Assembly (NCBI RefSeq): GCF_024166365.1
Contig: NC_064822.1
Coordinates: 141,924,823-141,988,822 of the forward strand
Source: Elephas maximus indicus
Lineage: Eukaryota > Chordata > Mammalia > Proboscidea > Elephantidae
DNA length: 64,000 bases
Direction: 5' to 3'
The notes under the pieces were generated by a model. That model did not search any database. It saw nothing but the letters and a program-made list of their open reading frames with translations, and was not told the origin of the DNA. The position numbers and the translations under genes were made by a program. Positions 12,463 to 23,373 of this stretch are shown piece after piece; positions within the stretch are counted from its first letter, which is position 1, and every line of letters begins with the position of its first letter.

Positions 12463-13944
12463 TATATGAAAACTGCCCTGGGACCAGGTTATTTATTAAA
12501 TAAACTCAAAGGGGGGAAAATGCTAATAGCTAAAATTATGTTAATTCCAGGGCCTCTAAGAGAACATACAGGAGGAAAGAGGTAACATTTTTTCCAAACC
12601 CAGGTGATGATCAAAACCATCAGATGTGTTAACTTTAAACATTTTGGATTCCAGGTTCTCAACCTAAGCCTATCTAAGAGCTATAGTCAGAGAATTCTTT
12701 TTAGCATCCGAAGTGATTCTGATGACCAGCCAAGTTTGAAACTTCTGAAACTAAAAGATGGGATGAGGGTGGAAGCGGGGGGCCCTGCTAACTACAGAGA
12801 GTTTCAGAATTCATTGACAGATACTTATTTACTACACATTTTTTTCAAATTGTCTCACCTTTCCTATTTTCCTAACAGTTTAATGAAGGGGCTTGGTAAG
12901 TGAAGGAGAAGACTCCGAAGTGCACCCAAAATGGATTTTAATAATTTCAAGCCACTTATGTACATTAATTGGATAAGATGATAGCAGTAAACTATTTAAG
13001 ATTCAACCATCAGGCAGACATTTTTAATGTTAATGTATTTTAAAGGTGGGTTCTTACTCAACATGAAAATGTAATATAAAATAACCATAAACACTAATGA
13101 TATTTCATAGAAGAGAAAATTTGTATAATTCCTCAAAGATAATTGTTCTAAAAATTCCATTGTTAGGAAGAAAATTACTTAAATTTGGGGTAGGGGGATA
13201 ATCTCTTAGATGAGTGAGAATAACTGTCATAGTATTATTCTCAAACTTTGAAATTAGGCAAAGTATTTTAGTACTATTTCTGATTATGTACTATTTTACT
13301 GATATAAGCATAAACGCTTTATGTACAAATATTTTTGTTTTGATTTTTAATGCATGTTAATATGCATAATGATCAACAGTATGAATTTTTCCTTATACAC
13401 TGAAATTGTACACTTTCCAGACCTGAAGAATAACCAATTTTTTAAATATTTCATGTGCACTAATAAACCTTAGAACATTAAAAAAAAAATTAGTACCTAC
13501 ATAAGAAATTTTACATTAAAATTAAAACTGTTTTTCAAAAGTTAAAGTGATTTTAATATTCAAATACAAAATAGTAAATTTTCATTTACTATAGCACAAT
13601 TCAAGTATTCTTTTTTAAATTTATATTTAGTCAACTAGTACATGATATTAAGTGACTTTTTCTAACAGCTTTCCTTTAAAAAGATAACTGCTATACAAAA
13701 TAGTGTGATTCTATGATCTAAATCACTTAAAATAAATTGAAAGAATAAATGACAGTAGGCAAAGACTTTGTTGAGTAAGTTGTCAACACACAAAAGGTTG
13801 TACACATCAGTAATAAGGTATTTTCAGGTAACTCCCCCCAAAACATCTGGATTCATGTAAACAAAGACCATGTATATTGCTTTAGGGAGAAAACGCACTA
13901 CCCTAGATAAAATACATTTAAATGGTTGTGACTTTAAACCATAT

Positions 13945-13950
13945 TTTATT
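13945..13950 (-). promoter_or_regulatory. candidate polyadenylation signal AATAAA for PAWR
   Basis: This is the first AATAAA on the minus strand after the PAWR stop (TTTATT on the plus strand), about 270 nt downstream. If used, the 3' UTR would be about 300 nt. Further minus-strand AATAAA hexamers occur at 12492-12497, 11725-11730, 11654-11659 and 10809-10814. Any of these could be the real end if the 3' UTR is longer, as the repeat-poor character of 10.4-14.2 kb might suggest. No strong GU-rich downstream element is evident, so usage cannot be decided from sequence. Confidence 0.3.
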
Positions 13951-14219
13951 TGCATACCACACAAAACCATAAAAGCCATAAACTATCCTTTCAATAACTG
14001 AAAAGGCATTACTTATCTATGAAATAAAAGGTGGATACTTTGTTTGAAACTAATCATGAAAAAGGAGTATTTTGAAAATAAACATCTGTCAGCTTTCTAG
14101 AAATAAATATACACACTTAGTTATTTTAATGTATTGCTGCATAGGAATATTGTCCTAGCATTGACCATAACGTTCAATCAGTAGTTTCAAATTTTTTTCC
14201 ACACTCAGCCTTGAATCTT

Positions 14220-14306
14220 CTACCTTGTCAGCTGGCCAACAACTTTCAAAAGAGTTTTATTTTCCTGCTTTAGTTGTTCATTTTCATCTTCTATATCATC
14301 TAGGTC
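14220..14306 (-). CDS. PAWR: PAWR exon 7, C-terminal coding part and stop
   Basis: The last coding exon begins at GAC after the acceptor CCCTTAAG, joins exon 6 in phase 0, and runs 28 codons to TAG at 14220-14222. The peptide starts DLDDIEDENEQLKQENK and ends VVGQLTR, which as far as I recall is identical to human PAWR residues 313-340. It is the second half of the leucine zipper, with heptad Leu/Ile/Val positions and an acidic first half. Complete conservation through the stop codon argues that the gene is intact in this species. Confidence 0.96.
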   Translation of the reverse strand, partial: DLDDIEDENEQLKQENKTLLKVVGQLTR

Positions 14307-15624
14307 CTTAAGGGAAAAAATAATATGAGATTTTAAAATACAAATATTCCGACACAGATAAAAACATTTTTAAAAATATGCATTCTAAGATAATTCATAC
14401 AATTAAACTGTTAATTTTGAAAGTAAGCAAATTCTTGAAAAAACTTTAGATAGAATATGCCCTACCTAAAGGGAGCAGCCACTGCTCAACTCCTCATTGT
14501 TACCAAGAGCAAATGAAGGCCCAGTGTTGGCCAGATGTTTGTTTTTCAAGAGAAGCCAGAAATCAGGATTTTTTAATTGTGAATCTCCCAATTCTTAATC
14601 ACTGTAAATAACTTAATGTTTTAGTTAAAAATAAATTCCCACCTGCCCCAGCCCCCCAAAATAGAGGGCTAACAAAACACATATGCAGGCCAGCTGTGGT
14701 TCAAGGGCCCTGAGTTGCAACTTTGAGTCAAATTGGGCATCAACAGGTCCCATTGTAAGTTCTGAATGTACTCCTACTTCCTCGTGTAATCCTTAACAAA
14801 CGTACACATGGGGTATGAAGCTGGGGAGATGAGAGAAATGAGACATACAGAAGAGGCATCTGGAGCATATAGAGTGGATTTGGTTCAATTTATATGTTGT
14901 TTTTTTAAATATTTTGTTTGTGGGAAAGATTTTAGAGCTAAAAAAAAAACTTTGAAAACCACTAAACTAGGTAATCACCCTTTAGCTTTAAGGGTGTGTT
15001 TCTCCAGCTCTATGTTTCCCACATTAGTACTACTGCCATATATACATACAACCATTTGGTAATACTAAGAAAATCCACTATAAATTCTAGTTACAAGAAA
15101 CATTATTTGAAGGTGGACTGTCTACTAACGCTTGAAAAAGAAAACATTTATAGATTTTTCCTTGCAATTTCAAGTACTAAAACTTGAATGCAATCAATTT
15201 GAATTATAAGTATGCTATACAATAGCAGCATTCTGATAAATTTAGCATACTGCTTTTGAAAAATTAGATAAATAATTAGATAAATAATTTTCAGACTTGC
15301 AAAGACAGAATTTGCATTTACTCAGAAAGTACATGAAAGATGTTGGGAAACTAAACTGTTTTAGTAAAAACACAAGATTTCAAAAATTACTGTAACTGAG
15401 ATCTACCTAACAGAATTAAATGATAAAATACATTCACAGGTCATTACCAAATTATAAACTCTGCAAAAGCAAGAGTCTCAATCTTTTTTAACGTCCAGAG
15501 TAACTAAGACAGTTCTACTACATCAAAAATATCTGCAGAATTTAGTAAATCAAATTCCAGCACCAATATATGAATGTCTCTGTTTTGAAACATGAAAGGC
15601 AGTCTACAAGACTAGAAAGAACTT

Positions 15625-15740
15625 AGAATTAAGGCTGTCAAGTATCTGAGGTCAAATACTGGCTCAGCCAACTACTATGCAATTAACAACATATGACCTT
15701 GAGAAAATTACTTTAGCTGAGTTTCAGTTTCCTAACTGAT
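15625..15740 (+). mobile_element. MIR fragment in PAWR intron 6
   Basis: MIR-like order: TGAGGTCAAATACTGGCTCA, then ATGACCTTGAGAAAATTACT, then GAGTTTCAGTTTCCTAACTG. It stops exactly where the RTE element begins at 15741, so the RTE probably inserted into or truncated it. Confidence 0.7.
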
Positions 15741-18015
15741 GTTGTTGTTAAGTGCCATCAACTTGGTTCTGACTCACCTTATGTACAACAGGATGAAACA
15801 CTCCCCGGTCCTGCAACATCCTCACAACCATTGCTACGTTTAAGCCCACTGTTGCACCCATTGTTTAAATCAATCTTGTCCAGGGTCTGCCTCTTTTTCA
15901 CTGACCTTCCACTTACCAAGCACTCGGCTGTACTTCTTCCAAGACAGAGATGTTTGTTCTTCCAGCAGTCCGTGGTATACTAAATATTCTTCTCCAACAT
16001 CATAATTCAAATGTGTCAGTTCTTCATTCTTTATTCACTGTCCAGCTTTAGCACGCATATAAGGCAACTGAAAATATCCTGGCTTGGGTCAGACACACCT
16101 TAGTCCTCAAAGTGACATTTTGCACATTTGCCCAGTGTGATGCGTTGTTTGACTTCTGACCGTTGCTTCCCCAGGCAGTGATTGTGGATCCAAGTAAAAT
16201 GAAATCCTTGACAACTTCAAACTTTTCTCCATTTATCACGATGTTGCTTATTGGTCCAGTTTTGAGGATTTTTGTTTTATGTTGTGGTGCAATTCATACT
16301 TAAGGCTGTAGTCTTTAATCTTCATCAGTAAGTGCTTCAAGTCCTTTTCACTTTCAGCAACCAAGGTTGTGTCATTTGTATACTGCAGGTTGTTAATAAG
16401 TCTTCCTCCAATCTTGATGCCATGGTCTTCTTGAGATAGTCCAGTTTCTTGGGTAATTTGCTCAGCATACAGATTGAATAGGTGTGGTGAAATGATACAA
16501 CCCTGACACACACCATTCCTGATTTTAAACCACACAGTATCCCCCTGTTCTGTTTGAGCGACTGCCTCTTGGTCTATGCACAGGTTCCGCATGAGCACAA
16601 TGAAGTGTTCTGGAATTCCCATGCTTCACAATGTTATCCATAATTTGTTATTATCCACACAGCCCAATGCTTTTGTTTAGTCAATAAAACACAGGCAAAC
16701 ATCTTTCTGGTATTCTCTGCTTTCAGCCAAGACCCATCTGATATCAACAGTGACATTCCTCATTCCACTTCCTCTTCTGAATCCAGCTTGAACTTCTGGC
16801 AGTTCCTTGTTGATGTACTGCTACAACCGCTTTTGAATGATCTTCAGCAAAATTTTACTTGCATGTGATATTTATGATATTGTTCAATAGCTTCTGCATT
16901 CTGTTGGACCACTTTTCTTTGGAATGGGCACAAATATGGATCTCTTCCAGTCAGCCACAAAGCTGTCTTTCAAAATTCTTGGCTTAGATTGAGTGTGCAC
17001 CTAGAGTGCTGCATCCATTTTTTGAAACTTCTCAAGTGGTATGCTATCAATTCTTGGAGTCTTGTTTTTCACCACTGCCTTCAGTGCAGCTTGGACTTCT
17101 TCCTTCAGTACCACTGGTTCTTGATCATATGCTACCTCCTGAAATGGCTGAACATCAACCAATTCTTTCTGGCACAGTGACTCTGTATATTCCTTCCATC
17201 TTCTTTCAATAAAGTGCTTTCTGTATCGCACAATATTTTGCCGATATAATCCATCAATAATTTAATAAGAGGCCTGAATTTCTTCTTCAGTTCTTTCAGC
17301 TTGAGAAATGCCAACCGTGTTCTCTTTTGGTTTTCTAACTCCAGGTCTTTGCACATTTAATTATAATACTTTGTCTTCTGGAGCTGCCCTTCATAATCTT
17401 CTGTTCAGCTCTTTTACTTCATCATTTCTTCCATTTGCTTTAGCTACTCTTCATTCAAGATAAAGTTTCAGAGTCTCTTCTGATATCCATTTTGGTCTTT
17501 TCTTTCTTTCCTGTCTTTTTTATGACCTTTTGCTTTTGTCATGTATGATGTCCTTGATGTCATCCCACAACTCATCTGGTCTTTGGTCATTAGTGTTCAA
17601 TGTGTTAAATCTGTTCTTGCGACAGTCTCTAAATTTAGGTAAGATACTCGAAAAGTTGTATTTTGGTTCTTGTGGACTTGCTCTAATTTTCTTCGGCTTC
17701 AACTTGAACTTGCGTATAAGCAATTGTTGGTCTGCTCCACAGCCAGCTCCTGGTCTTGTTCTGACTGATGATATTGAGCTTTTCCACGGTCTCTTTCCAC
17801 AGATGAGGTCGATTTGATTCCTGTCTCTTCCATCCGGTGAGGTCCATGTGTATAGTCATAATTCATGTTGTTGAAAAAAGGTATTCGCAAAGAAGAAGTC
17901 ATTGGTCATGCAAAATTCTATCATTCTATTTCTGGCATGGTTTCTATCACCAAGGCCATATTTTCCAACTACCGATCCTTCTTCGTTCCAGCTTTCACGA
18001 TTCCTAACAGATAGC
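15741..18015 (-). mobile_element. RTE-type LINE, 2.3 kb, inactive, in PAWR intron 6
   Basis: A minus-strand RTE (BovB-related; elephant RTE1-like) remnant. Its 3' end lies at 15741 (plus-strand GTTGTTGTTAAGTGCCATCA). The frame at 16248-16622 gives QGCIISPHLFNLYAE, a reverse-transcriptase motif, followed by YTND where active enzymes have YADD. The frame at 17001-17231 gives the upstream RT region (IDSIPLEKFQ). The frames at 17699-17902 appear to be endonuclease-linked sequence. Many stops and frameshifts split the frame, and the 5' end is missing. Several short open frames listed here on both strands are only pieces or shadows of this element. Confidence 0.9.
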
Positions 18016-18750
18016 CTGTAGTTAATGCCTTAGAACTTTATTAGAATGGGTTTGCACATAATGAAGCATCTCTATTTTCTCTTCTTTCCTGGTTAGAGTT
18101 AAGGTTGGATAGAAAGATGTGCTCCTTTTTTCCCTGAAGCAAACTTAGTCCTTTCCTCCATCTTTTCTAAAAGCCCTCTAAAAAGCCAAACTCTGGAATC
18201 TCTTCTCATCTCACTACTACCTAAGTATGGCCTAGCACTAATACCTGGTTCTTAAGCAGCACACTAATTCTGGAGCTGAAAAAAAAGGGAAGATCTACAA
18301 AGGCGCGTAATACACAGCCTGTGATAAGGCTAAACCTAAAATTGGCTGTTTGAAAGTATAACTGGGGAAAAAGTGATGAAAATAGACCTCAAAATATCTG
18401 GAATTTCTTTTGGAGAGAAACTATTGACTTTAATTTTTCACTGAGTCAACTCTGCCAAAGCCCTTTTATGCACGGTAGCGACAAGTTATGCATCAACTCT
18501 CAACTCTAATAAAGCACAGAACAAATCTATTCATCAATCAATCTCCAAAAAAATAAAACTTAGTGATTAAAACTAATAATTGGCCTGATGAAATAAAATG
18601 ATGGCTCTTACGACCACAAATTACTATTTCATTAACAAAAAAAAAAAGCTAAACAGGGTAACGCAATTAAATAATTTCTCATATTTATACATTTGATACA
18701 ACTGCCAACAAAACAGGAAACCATGAAACTGAAATATGTGAAATACTTAC
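18016..18750. other. PAWR intron 6, unassigned part
   Basis: About 0.7 kb between the RTE remnant and exon 6. No repeat or gene recognised. The donor of exon 6 (GTAAGT on minus) is at 18745-18750. Confidence 0.5.
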
Positions 18751-18855
18751 TCTATTTAACAAGTCAATTTCTTCTCTGAGTTTTCCGATCATTTCCTCTT
18801 TATCTTGCATCAGTCTCACAAGTCTTAAGTTTTCTTGCCTTTCTCTTACTACTTC
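18751..18855 (-). CDS. PAWR: PAWR exon 6 (leucine-zipper first half)
   Basis: A 105-nt, phase 0-0 exon encodes 35 residues from EVVRERQENLRLVRLMQD to EEIDLLNR. This is the N-terminal half of the PAWR coiled coil/leucine zipper, about human residues 278-312. It is essentially identical to the recalled human sequence apart from Lys to Arg in KLREEID. The acceptor is TACCAG above 18855 and the donor is GTAAGT below 18751. Leu/Ile/Met residues spaced by heptads (L-R-L-V-R-L-M, MIGKL, IDLL) form the dimer interface known for Par-4 homodimers and its partner proteins. The open frame continues upstream into intron 5 to an ATG at 18972, but the strong acceptor and family match fix the exon start at 18855. 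Confidence 0.96.
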
Positions 18856-20226
18856 CTGGTAGACATAATTACGCAGTATTAATTGGGGAGTAACTGGTTG
18901 TTCATAATCTTCTATAAATGGCATACGTCTACCAACTTTGGTGAAGTACCTCAGATATATGAAGATTTTCAATGAGCTCTTTTTAAAATATTTGGTGAGA
19001 GAAGGAAGAATCCACCCCAGGGATGAATCAGGGAACGAGGGGAATATAGAAGCTGTAAGGTAGATTCTTGATTAAATACAGGTTTATACAAGTCTTTAGC
19101 AGTTACTAACATACTCAATGATTTATGCCCTTTAAGCTTATCACCACCATTATTTATGAGCCATATATTATATGGATAATATCCTGTGTGAGAAAATTCA
19201 AAATTTTTATTAAATATACGAAGCTTAAGAAGAAGAAAAGGAGACTGCCCACTAGAAAACTCTAGACATAAACAATGTTCCTCAATTTTGCTTCAGGTTG
19301 TTATTAACTGACAATGAAAAAGATGGATGAATTTGATTAGATTACAGATTTATTTATTTATTTATTGTTTAAACAATGCAACCCCTTATCAAAAGAAATC
19401 TTATTTAGAATCCAGGACCATGGGCTGGGTCAGACATCTGGGAGGCAAAGCTGAAAAGGGTTTGCCCAGAATTTGGCTCCTTTCCTGTTACCCCTTCAAA
19501 GAAAGCTGCAAGTTATCTGCATTAATGAGCTATTGCCAATTACTGCAGTCCAAACTTCTGTGGAATTCCAGATGCCTTTCTGAGGAACCTCCACGAAAAC
19601 TATTAGACTACACATTCTCTGAAGTTTTTAATCAATAATGGTTCCATGTAGAAACCAGTGTTAAAGCTTAGAAGCTACCTAAGAATAATCATAATGTCAT
19701 GTAAATTTCTATTTATAAACTTTGTATCACAGAAAATAATTTCAATTCAGTAAAACAAAACATATTTTCAGCAATTAGAAAGAAATTCAGCACCATTATC
19801 AATTTAGGGGAAGAATGACTATGGAAACTGAGACCCTTATTCTTAATAAATACGTGCCAATATTCATTTGATTTGTTCTCAAAGATAATTCTAAACAGGC
19901 TTATTCTTACACAAAATTGGTTCCAACACCAAAGGTGGCCCTAACTCAGAATCCAGAGGGAAGTCTACAAATGACAATCTCTATACAAAATAAACAAACA
20001 GAGTGTATGTGCCACCTCAGACTTCTAAACACTTCAAAGGCAGGGACTGTTCTGATATATTAGAGATAACACTTGGCAGAATGGGAGTCTCCATTAAATA
20101 TAATATAAAAATTAGCTCCATTTCTAAAGTTTTAGCATCAACAGACACGAATACGAATGTATTATGGAAATCACAAAATGCCTAGCCACCATGTGTCTAA
20201 AAACTATACATTTAAAGCTGCTATAA
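18856..20226. other. PAWR intron 5, mostly unique sequence
   Basis: No confident repeat between exon 6 and the AfroSINE at 20227. The minus-strand frame of exon 6 stays open upstream to 18972. A TTTATTTATTTATT-like short repeat lies at about 19350-19365. The plus-strand frame at 19327-19638 is unrelated to any protein I know. Confidence 0.5.
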
Positions 20227-20425
20227 GGAGCCCTAGAGGTGCAATGTTAAGCACTCAGCTGCTAACCAAAGGTCAGAGGTTCAAGTCTACCAGCCGCTCC
20301 ATGGGAGAAAAATTTGCAGTAGTCTGCTTCCATAAAGACTGAAACCTTGGGAACCCTATGGGGCAGTTCTACTCTGTCTTACAGGGTCACTATGAGTCAG
20401 AATTGACTCAAAGACAGTGGGTTAT
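20227..20425 (+). mobile_element. AfroSINE (long form) in PAWR intron 5
   Basis: Sense copy starting GGAGCCCTAGAGGTGCAATG. The body carries the extra internal block (GCAGTAGTCTGCTTCCATAA) absent from the roughly 163-bp copies, giving about 199 bp. The tail is TATGAGTCAGAATTGACTCA. It lies about 190 nt from exon 5 on its intron side. Confidence 0.94.
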
Positions 20426-20616
20426 TTGACTATATATGTAAATACAGATTAACATTAATATCTCCCACTAGTGTCCCTCATTCTTCTACCACTTTATGGT
20501 AGTGTCTCCCCTGTAAATTTCAATGCTTTTTCTCTTAGCAGCTGTGAAAGTGAAAAATAAATATAAAATCTTACAGTAATTTTATCAAAAAATGTTAAAT
20601 AATTTGTAATTCATAC

Positions 20617-20764
20617 CTTTTCAAGATCTTCAATTTTCTTTTCCAATGTGCTACTTGAGACCAAATTACCTGAAGCATTTGTATCCCTGTTATATCTACT
20701 GAACCCACTTCTATCTGGTCGGGGATATCTACTTGAGGCATCTTCTTCAGAGGAAGTGGTTATG
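20617..20764 (-). CDS. PAWR: PAWR exon 5
   Basis: A 148-nt exon completes the Ser codon from exon 4 and adds 49 residues. It starts ITTSSEEDASSRYPRPDRSG and ends STLEKKIEDLEK, matching human residues about 229-277. It holds a Ser/Arg-rich, probably disordered segment and then the first turns of the coiled coil. The acceptor is CCTATAG above 20764 and the donor is GTATGA below 20617. Differences from recalled human (for example a Pro for Ser in RYPRPDRSG) fall in the flexible segment, while the coiled-coil start is unchanged. An AfroSINE lies about 190 nt below the donor, in intron 5. Confidence 0.95.
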
Positions 20765-20964
20765 CTATAGGGGAAAAAAAAATGTGTTATAAAAATTCCT
20801 AGTATTCACTAAGAAGAATGCTAAGAATATTTTCTTTTAACCCTAAACAATTAACATTCCTCTTACGAGGTACAGTTATAGTAGACAACTTATTTACAGC
20901 TGTAGAAGTTAATCATTATTCCAACACAATGAAAAAGTTTTAAAAGGAACATTAATTCTTTCAA

Positions 20965-21135
20965 ACAATATCTATTGAGCACCTACCCAGTATCAGACAC
21001 TGTAGACGGTACTGAAGATATAACAGGAAACATAGACATGGACCCTGCCCTTCATAGAGATTTCAATTTAGCAGGGAATCTAACCAATTATAAGAAAGCA
21101 ATATAACCATTATGATAAGGTAAAGTATAGAATGT
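20965..21135 (+). repeat. possible ancient interspersed repeat
   Basis: TATTGAGCACCTACCCAGTA followed by CAGACACTGTAGACGGTACT and GACCCTGCCCTTCATAGAGA resembles a common old mammalian repeat block. I cannot name its family securely. Non-coding. Confidence 0.4.
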
Positions 21136-21233
21136 CATAAGAACTAAGACAGGGGGCCTAATCTAGACTATCTGTGGTGAAGAACCATTTTGTCTTTTTT
21201 TCCTGTTTAAGTATTAATCCATCATGGACCAAT

Positions 21234-22508
21234 GTTTTTGTTGTTGTTAGGTTCCATCAAGTCAGTTCTGACTCATAGCAACCCTATGTACTAGAGAACA
21301 AAACACTGCCTGGTCCTGCACCACCCTCACCATCACTTCTATGTTTGAGCCCATTGTTGCAGCCACTATGTCAATCCATCTTACCAAGAATCTTCCTCTT
21401 TTTCGCTGACCCTCTGCCTTACCAAGCATGATGTCCTTCCCCAGGGACTGGTCCCTCCTGTTAATCTCTCCAAAGTATGTGAGACAAAGTCTCACCAGCC
21501 TTGCTTCCAAGGAGCACTCTAGCTGTACCTCTTCCAAGACAGACTTGTTTGTTCTTCTGGCAGCCCGTGGTGTATTCAATATTCTTCGCCAACACCATAA
21601 CTCCAATGTGTCAATTCTTCCTTATTCACTGTCCAGCTTTCACATGTATGTGAGGGATTGAAAATATAAAGGCTTGGGTCAGGTGCACCTTAGTCCTCAA
21701 AGTGACAGCATTACGTTTTAACAACTTAAAGAGGTCTTTTGCAGCACATTTGCCCAATGCAATATGTCATCTGATTTCTTGATTGTTGTTTCCATGGGTG
21801 TTGATTGTGGATCCAAGTAAAATGAAATCCTTGATAACTTCAATCTTCTCTCCGTTTATCATGATGTTGCTTATTGGTCCAGCTGTGAGAAATTTTGTTT
21901 TCTTTATATTGAGGTGTAATCCATACTGAAGGCTATATAGTCTTTGATCTTTATCAATAAGTGCTTCAAGTCCTCTTCATTTCAGCAGCAAAGCTGTATC
22001 ACCTGCATATCACAGGTTGTTAATGAGTCTTCCTCCAATCCTGATGTTCCCTTCTTCTTCATATAGTCCAGCTTCTTGGATTATTCGCTTAGCATACAGA
22101 TTGAGTATGCTGAAAGGGTATAACTCTGACACACACCTTTCCTGATTTTAAACCACACAGCACCCCCTTGTTCTGTTTGAGTGACTGCCTTTTGGTCTGT
22201 GTATCCACAGGTTCCACATGAGCACCATTAAGTGTTCTGGAGTTTTCATTCTTCGCAATGTTACCCATAATTTGTTACGATTCACACAGTTGAATGCCTT
22301 TGCATAGTCAATAAAACACAGGTAAACATCTTTCTGGTATTCTCTGCTTTCAGCCAAGATCCACCTGACATCAGCAATGATATCCCTTGTTCCATGTCTT
22401 CTTCTGAATCCGGCTTGATTTTCTGGAAGTTCTGCAACTGCTTTTGAATAATCTTCAGCAAAATTTTACTAGCATGTGACATTAATGATGTTGTTTGATA
22501 TGTTTCCA
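21234..22508 (-). mobile_element. RTE LINE, 1.27 kb, 5'-truncated, with 11-bp target duplication
   Basis: Minus-strand RTE remnant in PAWR intron 4, bounded by a perfect 11-bp duplication catggaccaat at 21223-21233 and 22509-22519. The frame at 21262-21606 reads the C-terminal part (MELWCWRRILNTPRAARRTN). RT-region frames at 22148-22357 read KDVYLCFIDYAKAFNCVN. The catalytic site reads YAGD, with a preceding in-frame stop. The frame is broken in several places. The clear duplication shows one retrotransposition event of an already 5'-truncated copy. Confidence 0.94.
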
Positions 22509-22845
22509 CATGGACCAATACTTTTATAAAATTAAATATACTAAAAAATAAAAATGAACATACAAAATAGAAGCCTAAATGTTTTATTAGACTTGAACCC
22601 ATGAAATTATTTCAATAAATATAATTAGAACAAAAATAATTACATAAAACCATATATTTTTCAGTAAAATTATACATATAGGCAATACATACAGAAAACT
22701 GCTATTGCACTTCTAACTGTCATTCCAGGCCTACTTTGACCAAAAGTTATGAAGAGAAATTTCCTATATTAAACACATTCACAAACTCTGAATAGCACAT
22801 ATGTCAATATTTAAAGTTTTTAATGTAACAAATGATCTTGCTTCT

Positions 22846-23373
22846 TGTATTAATTATCCATTACTATATAACAAATTACCCCAAAACTTAGTGGTATAAA
22901 ACAGCACACATTTATTATCTCAGAGTTTCTGTTGGTCAGCAATTTAGAAGTAGCTTGGCTGGTGTCTTATGAGGTTTTAGTCAAGATGTTAGTCAGAGCT
23001 AGTCACCTGAAGCCTCAACTGGACGGGAGAATCTGCTTCTAAGCTCACTCACATAGCTAATGGCAAAAGGCATCAGTTTCTCACTGGCTATTGGCAGGAG
23101 GCCTCAGTTCCTCTGCTCTGTGGGCCTTTCTATTGGGCTGCTCACTATACCCCCGAAGCAAGTGGTCTGAGAGAGGAGGTGACAAAGGGACCCAAAAAGA
23201 AACTGCACTATCTGTTAAACCCCAATCCCAGAAGTGACATACTATCACTTTGCCTTATATTATTGGTCACATGGATCAAATTTGGTGCAATATGGGAGGG
23301 AATGATTACACAAAGGTATAAATACCTGGAGGTGGCTCACTGTAGCTTTCTTGGATGGAGGCTGGCTACCACA
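22846..23373 (-). mobile_element. MLT1-family LTR (ERVL-MaLR)
   Basis: Antisense LTR. On the plus strand it runs from TGTATTAATTATCCATTACT through AAATTACCCCAAAACTTAGT and TTTATTATCTCAGAGTTTCT (minus-strand AATAAA) to GGAGGCTGGCTACCACA. Its ends are TG..CA, flanked by the near-matching 5-mers cttct and cttgt. The 71-codon frame at 23179-23394 inside it is incidental. Confidence 0.8.

Larger units (their letters stand above)
10386..14219. other. repeat-poor AT-rich stretch downstream of PAWR stop
   Basis: About 3.8 kb with no transposable element that I recognise, apart from an (AT)n run at 12414-12459. This contrasts with the dense repeats elsewhere. The part next to 14219 must be PAWR 3' UTR. 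The rest may be long 3' UTR, conserved regulatory DNA or plain intergenic sequence. Small open frames (for example 10985-11272 on minus, 12604-12903 on plus) show no recognisable protein and look like chance frames. Confidence 0.5.

Noticed and set aside
12604-12903. 99-codon plus frame in the repeat-poor region
   Set aside because: No recognisable domain and no splice or promoter context. It is also opposite to PAWR transcription. Kept only as part of the unassigned region.
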